Below, in pieces: positions 33,333 to 41,236 of a DNA stretch of 64,000 bases. The stretch's first letter is position 1; every line of letters begins with the position of its first letter. The notes below the pieces were generated by a model. That model did not search any database and was not told the DNA's origin. It worked only from the letters and a program-made list of their open reading frames with translations. The position numbers and the translations under genes are program-made. This DNA comes from Leadbettera azotonutricia ZAS-9 (GTDB lineage: Bacteria; Spirochaetota; Spirochaetia; Treponematales; Breznakiellaceae), in assembly GCF_000214355.1 (NCBI RefSeq), contig NC_015577.1, positions 3,711,389 to 3,775,388 on the forward strand, given 5' to 3'.

Positions 33333-33462
33333 TTCAAATTCCCACACCTCCTATTCAGTCATTTGAGCCATATCTTCTCTTATAAATCAAATTTTGCTTC
33401 CCCTGCCAGCTTATAGAAAAGTAAAAACTTCCAAAAAGGATCAAAGCGACATTACCAGATCC

Positions 33463-36400
33463 TTATTCCACCAATGGAGTCAACATTTTTGAAATAAGGT
33501 CATGAATTAAAGCCACGTTCAATTGTTCTAATGAATTTGTTCTTTGGCCAACTTCTAAAACACTTTTCAATGCTTTCAACGATTCAGTATAGTTACCTAT
33601 CTTGTTATATACAATTCCCACATTTATTAATGATTTAATAACCTCAATATGCTCTTCGCCAAAGATTGTTTTGCGAATTTCAAATGCACGTATAGCGTAC
33701 TGTAAGGATTTATTGTATTCCTTTAATCCAAAATATAAACTGCCAATGCCGTCATAATTTTCAGCAATATCAGCATTTTCTTCTGTAGATATTTGTTTTT
33801 GCAGTTCCACCATTTTATTTGTCACTTTCAAGAGTACATTGAAATCCCTTGGCTTATTTGCCCTATATTTTTGTTGGGCTTTCTTATAATATTCTATTGC
33901 CTCATTTATTTTTTGTAGGCAACAATATATTTCCCCAGCACCTGAATACGTTGCCCCTAACAAATTATAATTATCCGGGAAAATACTTAACCGAATTTCC
34001 AATGCTTTTAATTGGACCTCTAATGCCATATTGTAATCTTTTATACTTTTATATACCTCGGCCATATTGGAATATGACATTGCAGTATCTGCGTGCTCAT
34101 CACCAAGAACCTTCTTTCGCATCATTAACGATTTTTGCGCATACTCTAACGCCATATTTATATCGCCTATTCTGAAGTATGCTAAACCGATAGTGTTATA
34201 TGTAGTAGCAACTGCCTCGTTTTCTTCGCCATATACCTTGACTTGCAGCTTCCTCAATACATCAAGCAATTCCAGCAGCTTTTTCGAATCCTTTGGAGAT
34301 ACTTGCCGATGATTTTTTATTACTTTATCAAAATATTCAATGGCTTCTTTATAATCACCGTGTTTTATATTATTTTTTTTCGCGTATTTCCAGGCCTTGC
34401 TGCCTAGTGGCGTGTATATGGTCAGAAATCTGCAATGTTCAAACACCTCATCATAGTCAACCATGGTTGTGGTTGTTGCATCAAAGAAGGCGATAGTGTT
34501 TCTTAAAAATATCAAGAACCCAGGAGCAATTTTGCCAAATTTTTTGACCTTTTCCGGAATGATAACAGTCTTTAGTGACATACAATAATTAAAAGCACCG
34601 CTACCAATTTCTTCGACTTCATCCGGGATGGTGACGTGCACTAATGACCCACAACTGGAAAAAGCATTTTCCCCAATAGTTGTGACGCTATTCGGTATAT
34701 TAACGTTCCTTAGTGATTTACATCCTGAAAAAGCAGAATCACCAATACTTTTGATGCCATCAGGGATATCTATGCTTGTTAATGATTTGCAGAATGTAAA
34801 GACGCTGTCGGCAATTTTGCTAATGCCGCCCGGGATGACAATATTCTTTAGCGAGCTACAGCAACTAAAAGCATAGTCTCCAATACTGGTGACACTTTCC
34901 GGTATGTTGATGTTTATCAGCGTTTCACATCCCGAAAAAGCGTTTGCACCAATACTCAAGACACTATCTGGGATGTTGACATTTTCTAATGATTTACATC
35001 CTGAAAAGGCACCGCTGAAAATATTAATGCCGCCAATGTTCGTAACGCCATTTGGGATAGTAACATCTATCAAAGATTCACAATTCCTAAATGCGGTTGC
35101 GCCAATACTTGTAAGCGTCAAGGGAGGGTTAAAAAATGTTTCCGGTATTATTAGCCGTGGAAAATCAGTTGGGTAAAATTTCACTATTTCAACAGTGTTA
35201 TCATTTTTTTGCACATCAAACCCTCTGGGATGTCCAATATTGCATCCAAACTTCCGCAGACTGTCGCGTATTCTTCCGGAAAATTCTTGTTGCGAGCAAA
35301 GGCTTTGGATTATTGCCTGCCGATCATGCAATTTACCCCTGATTTCATCAGGCCAATCGGTACAACCTCCCAAAAAAACTTGAATGATATGCGAAGGATC
35401 ATGTTGTACCGCATATTTTATTTTTTTCATTGCTTGTCCGGATCCTGCGGTTTTATCTGAAAAAAATGCCAAAACACATTGACTGTCATCAATTTCCTGT
35501 TCAACCGTAGTTTTAGAATAATAAAAATTAAATCCCTCCCAGTAGAGTTCCGCCAGTAAGGTACTAATATGCTCTATATCCCATTTTGCACAACATATAT
35601 ATGCTCGCGGTGTTTCATTGCTTTTTGGAATTAATTGTCCGGGTTTTATCTTTTTAACCTCTTGTATTTCCATTTCCTGTTCTTGAACTTCATCAACAGG
35701 AATTCTTTCGAGGACGGACAATTCCACCGGGGTTCCACGAAAAGCCTTATAACCAATACTCGTTACACTATCCGGTATGGCGGCATTTTTTAATGATGTA
35801 CAACCCCAAAAAGATTTTTCACCAATACTCACGACATTCTCTGGTATTGTTACGCTTTTTAGTGCCTTACAACCCTCAAAAGCACTTTCTCCAATGCTTG
35901 TGATACTTTTCGGTATAACGATGTTTTCTAAAGATTTACATCCCTGAAAAACCCTATTATCAATACCTGTAATTCCTTCAGGTAAGATAACGCTCGAAAG
36001 TGATATACAATACGCAAAGGCATTGTCAAGAACGCTTTCAACACTGTTTGGGATAGTGATATTTTTCAACGAACTGCATTTCGAAAAAGTTTCTGCACAA
36101 ATCTCCTTAACACTTTCTGGGATGATAACATTTGATAGGGATTTACATTCTTTGAATGCACTCTGTCCAATATTTATGACATTGCCCGAAATAGTGATAC
36201 TCTTCATTGATTTGCATTTACTAAAGGCATCGTCACCAATTTTAATAACGCTATCTGGGATAAAAACTCTTTTTAAGGATTTACAGCCTGAAAAAGCTTT
36301 ATCGCCAATGTTTGTAACACTATTGGGGATGATAATGCTCTTTAAATTGACACTGCCTGCGAAGGCTTCGGCACCAATTTCTGTAACACTGTCTGGGATG

Positions 36401-38355
36401 ATTATGCTATCGGGTAATCGACACTTAATCACTTGGCACTTGGTTAATATTTGAATGATTATTCTTGAAAAAAATGACAAACTTGAAAAAGCACCTGGGT
36501 TGATTATTATTACACCATCAGGGATGGCATACGGTTTTGCAGAGTTCCAGTTTTGAGGTCCGCAGAAAATGGTTGTTTTGTCGGTATTAAAAACCGCATC
36601 CAGTTGATGACAGTATGAAAATGTTTCTTTGCCAATCTCAATGTCCTTGGGGAGAATTATGTTTTTTAAAGAATTGCACCCACAAAAAGCTTTATAACCG
36701 ATATTGGTAACACTATCTGGGATGATAAGGTTTGTAAGCGATTTACAAAATGAAAAAGTTTCATCGGCGATGCTTTCAACGCTATCGGGAATGTCAATTT
36801 CGGTTAATGATGTACAATTAAAAAAAGCAGAACCGCCTATACTTGTCACACTATCCGGCAAAACAACAGAAATAAGTGATTTGCAACCACTAAAAGCATG
36901 GTCTCCAATGCTGACGATACCTTTCGGAATAGTTATATTTTTTAGTGATTTGCAACCACTAAAAGCATAGTCTCCAATGCAGATGATGTTTTTTGGAATA
37001 GTTATACTTTTTAGCGACCTGCAGCCAAAAAAAATAAAGCCGCCAATACTTGTGATGTTGTCTGGAATAGTTAAACTTTCCAGCGATTCACAGCCCGAAA
37101 AAGCGCCTTGTCCAATACTGGTAATACTGTCGGGAATGGTAATACTTGTCAACAATCTACACTTCTTAAGTAAATCCTTGTCTGTTTTCGTTTTGTCATT
37201 GAGCATACCTGAACTGATCATGCCAATATTTAACATAATTTTGGAAATACCCCTGCTGCCTCCTGTAAAGGCATAGTCGCCAATAGCAGTAACCTGAAAT
37301 GTTATATTCCCTTCGGCGGATGTAGCTGTACTGGGAATAATAACATCTCTGTCATTTCCGACATACCTTGTAATGGTTATCTTATCCCCCTGTACCAGAA
37401 TATTGAATCCGGGCATATCCAGCGGTAAATTAACGTCATATACTACATTTTGCTTGATGGCAGGCGGAACAGCCGTACGTTTCCCGCAGTTTTTCAGGTC
37501 AACACTGCTTATGCTCATCTGTAATGCATCCGGTGCTATTGCTGTCTTTACAAGCTGCGCAGCATTTTCCATAGACCAAGGCTGCGGGGTTAACTCTTCT
37601 AATAAAACCGGAACAATGGGAATCCCTCGTTGCCGGGCATACTCCAGTTCATAATTCATAACAAACGGCCTATCCAAGCAACGGTTTGTCAGCATTAATA
37701 CAAATACCGAACAATGCCTGACATGATCGGCGATAACGGGTAAATAACGTTCCGTTACTTTAATGCCCTCATCGTACCACAAATCCCAGCCGGATTCATA
37801 TAATTCCTTTATTTTGGGATAAACCTGTATTGCATCATCATGGGCGTAGCTAATGAATATATACGGCTCATCCCCCTCATAAGCCTCACAAGGCTTATCG
37901 CATATTTGTGGGGTTGATGGTGTATAAGGTGTGTCATCAGGAGTAAATCGTTCCAACTCGGCAATGAGCTTCCCGATGGAGGTACATGAATATCTTGCTG
38001 TGAGCATTTCCAACGCGCTGAGAAGTTGCGGATCACATTCTCTATTTTGGTAATCCTGCTGTATATCCGCAAGGCTATCCAGCCAGACGGGGATAAATGG
38101 TTTTCGCGCAACGGTGGCTGCATAAGCGAATTCTTCAAGCATCAAACGCTGATCCCGTACATACGCCTTGGTCAGGAATATCAAAACCATGCCGCTTTGC
38201 CGGATAGACTCCAATATTGCCGTTTGCTCGGCTTGTAATCCCGGAATGTCGATATTGTACCATCCTGCCGCCCGGACTTGTTCCAATGTAGGCAACACAA
38301 GTCTTTCGTCATCCGGATGGAAACCTACAAAAATATTTGTACCTTTTTCCAACAT
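33463..38355 (-). CDS. Giant TIR-TIR-LRR-TIR-like-LRR-TPR protein
   Basis: 1630 residues, ATG at 38355 with AAGGGG upstream. Domains by eye: a divergent TIR (about 5-137, with EEFAYA supplying the expected Glu75); a canonical TIR (163-275: PYIFISYAHDD, WDLWYDEGI, MNYELEYA with Glu236); Treponema/BspA-type leucine-rich repeats of 23 residues (about 355-875, consensus SLxxIxIPDSVTSIGxxAFxxC); a third TIR-like fold (917-1035) where Lys replaces the catalytic Glu; more LRRs (about 1080-1290); and kinesin-light-chain-like TPRs (about 1380-1625). No signal peptide, membrane segment or P-loop. TIR domains can cleave NAD; LRR and TPR parts could bind a trigger. It is AT-rich, flanked by IS and toxin-antitoxin debris. 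An inverted repeat CACAGT/ACTGTG (38375-38392) sits upstream. Confidence 0.85.
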   Translation of the reverse strand: MLEKGTNIFVGFHPDDERLVLPTLEQVRAAGWYNIDIPGLQAEQTAILESIRQSGMVLIFLTKAYVRDQRLMLEEFAYAATVARKPFIPVWLDSLADIQQDYQNRECDPQLLSALEMLTARYSCTSIGKLIAELERFTPDDTPYTPSTPQICDKPCEAYEGDEPYIFISYAHDDAIQVYPKIKELYESGWDLWYDEGIKVTERYLPVIADHVRHCSVFVLMLTNRCLDRPFVMNYELEYARQRGIPIVPVLLEELTPQPWSMENAAQLVKTAIAPDALQMSISSVDLKNCGKRTAVPPAIKQNVVYDVNLPLDMPGFNILVQGDKITITRYVGNDRDVIIPSTATSAEGNITFQVTAIGDYAFTGGSRGISKIMLNIGMISSGMLNDKTKTDKDLLKKCRLLTSITIPDSITSIGQGAFSGCESLESLTIPDNITSIGGFIFFGCRSLKSITIPKNIICIGDYAFSGCKSLKNITIPKGIVSIGDHAFSGCKSLISVVLPDSVTSIGGSAFFNCTSLTEIDIPDSVESIADETFSFCKSLTNLIIPDSVTNIGYKAFCGCNSLKNIILPKDIEIGKETFSYCHQLDAVFNTDKTTIFCGPQNWNSAKPYAIPDGVIIINPGAFSSLSFFSRIIIQILTKCQVIKCRLPDSIIIPDSVTEIGAEAFAGSVNLKSIIIPNSVTNIGDKAFSGCKSLKRVFIPDSVIKIGDDAFSKCKSMKSITISGNVINIGQSAFKECKSLSNVIIPESVKEICAETFSKCSSLKNITIPNSVESVLDNAFAYCISLSSVILPEGITGIDNRVFQGCKSLENIVIPKSITSIGESAFEGCKALKSVTIPENVVSIGEKSFWGCTSLKNAAIPDSVTSIGYKAFRGTPVELSVLERIPVDEVQEQEMEIQEVKKIKPGQLIPKSNETPRAYICCAKWDIEHISTLLAELYWEGFNFYYSKTTVEQEIDDSQCVLAFFSDKTAGSGQAMKKIKYAVQHDPSHIIQVFLGGCTDWPDEIRGKLHDRQAIIQSLCSQQEFSGRIRDSLRKFGCNIGHPRGFDVQKNDNTVEIVKFYPTDFPRLIIPETFFNPPLTLTSIGATAFRNCESLIDVTIPNGVTNIGGINIFSGAFSGCKSLENVNIPDSVLSIGANAFSGCETLININIPESVTSIGDYAFSCCSSLKNIVIPGGISKIADSVFTFCKSLTSIDIPDGIKSIGDSAFSGCKSLRNVNIPNSVTTIGENAFSSCGSLVHVTIPDEVEEIGSGAFNYCMSLKTVIIPEKVKKFGKIAPGFLIFLRNTIAFFDATTTTMVDYDEVFEHCRFLTIYTPLGSKAWKYAKKNNIKHGDYKEAIEYFDKVIKNHRQVSPKDSKKLLELLDVLRKLQVKVYGEENEAVATTYNTIGLAYFRIGDINMALEYAQKSLMMRKKVLGDEHADTAMSYSNMAEVYKSIKDYNMALEVQLKALEIRLSIFPDNYNLLGATYSGAGEIYCCLQKINEAIEYYKKAQQKYRANKPRDFNVLLKVTNKMVELQKQISTEENADIAENYDGIGSLYFGLKEYNKSLQYAIRAFEIRKTIFGEEHIEVIKSLINVGIVYNKIGNYTESLKALKSVLEVGQRTNSLEQLNVALIHDLISKMLTPLVE

Positions 38356-38449
38356 TTATAATCCCCTTGAAAACCACAGTAGATTCACTGTGTTTACTAC
38401 TATATCCCTGCTTCCATCTGCACCCTTAACACTTCAGGCGCTGTCTGCT

Positions 38450-38581
38450 TTAAGATGGAATTCTTCTGCCTTTTTTGTTGCCGAGCTTTGAATAATCACA
38501 GCTGATTTTGTTATAGCTAATGGCAGTCTTAGGATGATTTTTCCCGAGAACTTTCTCACAGATAGCCAGAGCTTTTTGATG
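38450..38581 (-). pseudogene. TPR-repeat remnant
   Basis: HQKALAICEKVLGKNHPKTAISYNKISCDYSKLGN is one kinesin-light-chain-type TPR unit, similar to those at the end of the giant protein downstream. The frame upstream is unrelated and the frame after it stops within eight residues. Probably the relic of a related gene or a partial duplication. Confidence 0.55.
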
Positions 38582-38849
38582 AGGGTTGAATCTAAAAGGC
38601 TGGTTTCCATGAGGGTATTTTAGGTTTTTTTGGGTTAATTTACAATATACACTTTTGTACGTATGCAAGGCTTATTTATTTCTATTTTTATCAGCTTTCG
38701 GCAAATTCGGGTTTTTTGACTAATCAAGAAGGTCATCCAGTGTGGTAGATGGAACTTTCATGCCCATTCTCTAACATCCGGTAGAATAACAGACTGTAAG
38801 GCTGTACACTTGCGGAATATTCATCGGTATCGGCGACAATAACCATAAG

Positions 38850-39057
38850 CTACCTCGCCGGAACAGCGATGCCTTTCATTTTTTCGAGGTCGGCTATTAC
38901 ATCATCGTATTCAAGAAGAGAGCAGGGGACATTGTATTGGGCAAGATACTGTTCAAACTCACAGCGGTTCATCCCGGCATACCGGGCAGCTACACCAATA
39001 GTGATTTTCTTGGACTCCTGCTCTATCTGCGCAGTGGCAACATGGCCTGCCAGGACT
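38850..39057 (-). pseudogene. UPF0175-type antitoxin fragment
   Basis: The frame reads ESKKITIGVAARYAGMNRCEFEQYLAQYNVPCSLLEY, then DDVIADLEKM and a stop, the C-terminal two-thirds of UPF0175 proteins, predicted HTH antitoxins paired with PIN toxins. The N-terminal third is missing and no start codon opens the frame. A 37-residue frame (38733-38846) overlaps downstream, where the toxin would begin (MVIVADTDEYSA), but is too short to be a working PIN domain. Confidence 0.5.
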
Positions 39058-39119
39058 GTTTATCTATGTAATATATTCATTATTTTGGTATTTTGAACAA
39101 CTCTTGTTTTGCCGTTTCA

Positions 39120-39148
39120 TTGACAATTATTTTGAATTTACTTAAATT
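39120..39148 (+). promoter_or_regulatory. Promoter of the CheY-CheX-FIST-kinase operon
   Basis: Perfect TTGACA (39120-39125), 17 bases, TAAATT (39143-39148), 50 bases before the first ATG at 39199. Confidence 0.6.
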
Positions 39149-39198
39149 CTGTAATGTGATGCGATTTCAAAATAATTAAAAGATGGAGCTGCTTAGTT

Positions 39199-39564
39199 AT
39201 GAATGTGTTGGTTGTTGATGATTCCAAATTTATGAGAAACATAGTTAAAAGCTATTTCTCCGAGATCGGTATGCCCTGTCATTATTTTGAAGCCGTGAAC
39301 GGTCTGGAAGCCCTGAAAATATTGCAGTCAACACGTATGGATCTGGTTCTGCTTGACTGGAATATGCCCGCCATGACGGGAATTAGTTTTTTAAAAAAAG
39401 TGCGGGCCATAGAATCGTTAAAAAATCTGCCTATTATCATGGTTACCAGCGAAGGGGCCAAGGCCAATGTAATAGAAGCCTTTAAAAGCGGAGTCAGTGA
39501 TTATATATTGAAGCCCATTGACGGACGCATATTCAAGGAAAAAATCAAGGAGATATTCGGTTGA
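39199..39564 (+). CDS. CheY-like single-domain response regulator
   Basis: 121 residues, only a receiver domain. VVDDSK (Asp pair), the phospho-acceptor Asp53 in LLDWNMP, Thr83 in VTSEG and Lys105 in YILKP are all present. As there is no output domain, it acts through protein contacts. First gene of a four-gene operon in which a CheX-like phosphatase and a CheA-like kinase follow, so it is probably their dedicated receiver. Confidence 0.9.
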   Translation: MNVLVVDDSKFMRNIVKSYFSEIGMPCHYFEAVNGLEALKILQSTRMDLVLLDWNMPAMTGISFLKKVRAIESLKNLPIIMVTSEGAKANVIEAFKSGVSDYILKPIDGRIFKEKIKEIFG

Positions 39565-39586
39565 CAAATTCACGGGAGATCCGGCA

Positions 39587-40066
39587 ATGGAATTAAACAT
39601 AGAATCGTATTTAAATCCTTTTATCAGTGTTTGCGTTGAGGTGTTCGACAAGCAATGCGGTATTGCCATAAGTTCCGGGCGGCCGTATATCGTAAAAAAG
39701 GATTTTGTCGGGGAATGGGACATTTCCGGGCTTATTGGGTTTACCGGCGAAGCCAGGGGTGCGGTTGTTATTTCCATGAAAAAGGAATGCGCCCTTCACA
39801 TGGTAGACAAGCTTACCGGCGCGCGCCACGGCGATTTTGATGAAGAAGTCGTGGATGTGATAGGCGAAATTATCAATATTATCGCCGGAAGGGCCAAGCA
39901 CCGCCTGGAGGAGGAATTTTCCCTGGTTATTTCCCTTCCTTCGATTATCGAAGGAAGCAAACATATCATCCATTGGCCGGGCGAAAGTCCCCGCATTATT
40001 TGCATTCCTTTTAAATTGTCATCCGATGAAAACTTTGTTTTATCCGTGACACTGGAAAAGACATAA
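39587..40066 (+). CDS. CheX-like phosphatase
   Basis: 159 residues from the ATG at 39587 (GGGAG upstream). GLIGFTGEARGAVVISMKKE and DVIGEIINIIAGRAKHRLEEE follow the CheC/CheX/FliY pattern, with the E-x2-N active-site motif (EIIN) on the long helix. CheX removes the phosphate from CheY. Placed between the receiver and FIST genes, it should set how long the signal lasts. Confidence 0.8.
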   Translation: MELNIESYLNPFISVCVEVFDKQCGIAISSGRPYIVKKDFVGEWDISGLIGFTGEARGAVVISMKKECALHMVDKLTGARHGDFDEEVVDVIGEIINIIAGRAKHRLEEEFSLVISLPSIIEGSKHIIHWPGESPRIICIPFKLSSDENFVLSVTLEKT

Positions 40067-40084
40067 AACCAAAAGGAGATCGCC

Positions 40085-41224
40085 ATGATAAAAATGTTGA
40101 CCGCTTATTGCACGGAAATCGACGATGTAGATGGGGCAATCACGGACATACTCTCCCAGATTGACACAACAAAACTCCTGGCTAATTCAGTCGGGCTTTT
40201 ATCCTGCCATTATGAATTTATCGACAGCGGGGTTGTAGCTGCGCTTCAAGAGAGGCTGCCTTTCGACATATTGGGTTATACCACTATGGCCAGCGCCGCC
40301 AGGGGTCAGTACAGCGTATACAGTCTGGCCTTTACGGTTTTAACCAGCGATGATGTTTCTTTTTCAACGGCCGTGTCCCGCCCCCTGTCCGAATTTGACT
40401 ATAAAAATCCTATACGCGACGCCTATGGGGAAGCATTAAGCAAATTAAAAATGAAACCTGCCTTTATTATCAGCTATTTGCCTTTTGTTTCAACACTAAG
40501 CGGCGCTGTCACGCTTGAGTGTTTTGACAAGGTCGCCAAAGGTATTCCCATTTGGGGGACTGTCGCCTGCAATTATACCGGGGCCCCCGAAAAATGCCAG
40601 ATACTGTACAAAGGAAAGGGCGAGCAGCACGCCCTTGCGATGCTGCTCTTGAGCGGCCATATTAAACCGAATTTTTTCACCGCATCCCTTCCGGCCCGCA
40701 GCGTGCGGACCTATAAGGCCCTTATCACCGAATCAGAGGGCTGTATTTTAAAAAAAGTTAACGGCATCCGCTTGCGGGACTATTTTGCCGCGTCGGGTTT
40801 TTCCGAGGGAGCGGAAATCGGGACTATTCCCCTGATGGTGGATTACGGCGACGGCAATGCCGTTGCCCTGGCTATTTACCGGTTTAACGAAGACGGCAGT
40901 GCGATCATGGGCGGAAAGGTACCCGAGGGGGCTTCTGTCTCAATCGGCCTCATCAACCGGGAGGGCATCATGGAGACTACCCAAAAAACCCTTGAGCAGA
41001 TTCTCTCCGGCGTTTCATCCCAGGGGCTTTTAATGTGCCCCTGCGAAGGCCGTTATCAGCTTATGGCTGGGGACGACGAAATCAAGCTGATCATTGAAAA
41101 AATGGGAGACAAGCTGCCCTATGCCCTGGGTTATTCAGGCGGAGAACTATGTCCTTCATTGGACAGGGAAGGAATATACCATAACCGTCTGCACAACTAT
41201 TCGTTGATAATTTGCTCTTTTTGA
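40085..41224 (+). CDS. FIST-domain sensor protein, copy 1
   Basis: 379 residues; AAGGAGA upstream. It matches the FIST_N plus FIST_C layout: LSCHYEFIDSGVVAALQERLPFDILGYTTM, then FTVLTSDDVSF, IPIWGTVACN in the middle and ALGYSGGELCP near the end. FIST proteins are predicted small-ligand sensors, possibly for amino acids. No membrane segment. The neighbour kinase is the likely partner. It is clearly paralogous to the gene at 61511 along its whole length. Confidence 0.88.
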   Translation: MIKMLTAYCTEIDDVDGAITDILSQIDTTKLLANSVGLLSCHYEFIDSGVVAALQERLPFDILGYTTMASAARGQYSVYSLAFTVLTSDDVSFSTAVSRPLSEFDYKNPIRDAYGEALSKLKMKPAFIISYLPFVSTLSGAVTLECFDKVAKGIPIWGTVACNYTGAPEKCQILYKGKGEQHALAMLLLSGHIKPNFFTASLPARSVRTYKALITESEGCILKKVNGIRLRDYFAASGFSEGAEIGTIPLMVDYGDGNAVALAIYRFNEDGSAIMGGKVPEGASVSIGLINREGIMETTQKTLEQILSGVSSQGLLMCPCEGRYQLMAGDDEIKLIIEKMGDKLPYALGYSGGELCPSLDREGIYHNRLHNYSLIICSF

Positions 41225-41236
41225 TGGAGCCTTTTT

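Noticed and set aside
34600-37300. Regularly spaced repeats that could suggest a CRISPR array
   Set aside because: The 69-bp period encodes in-frame 23-residue LRRs; there are no constant repeats with unique spacers and no cas genes.
38733-38846. PIN-domain toxin start
   Set aside because: Only 37 residues, no conserved acidic set; kept as a note under the antitoxin fragment.
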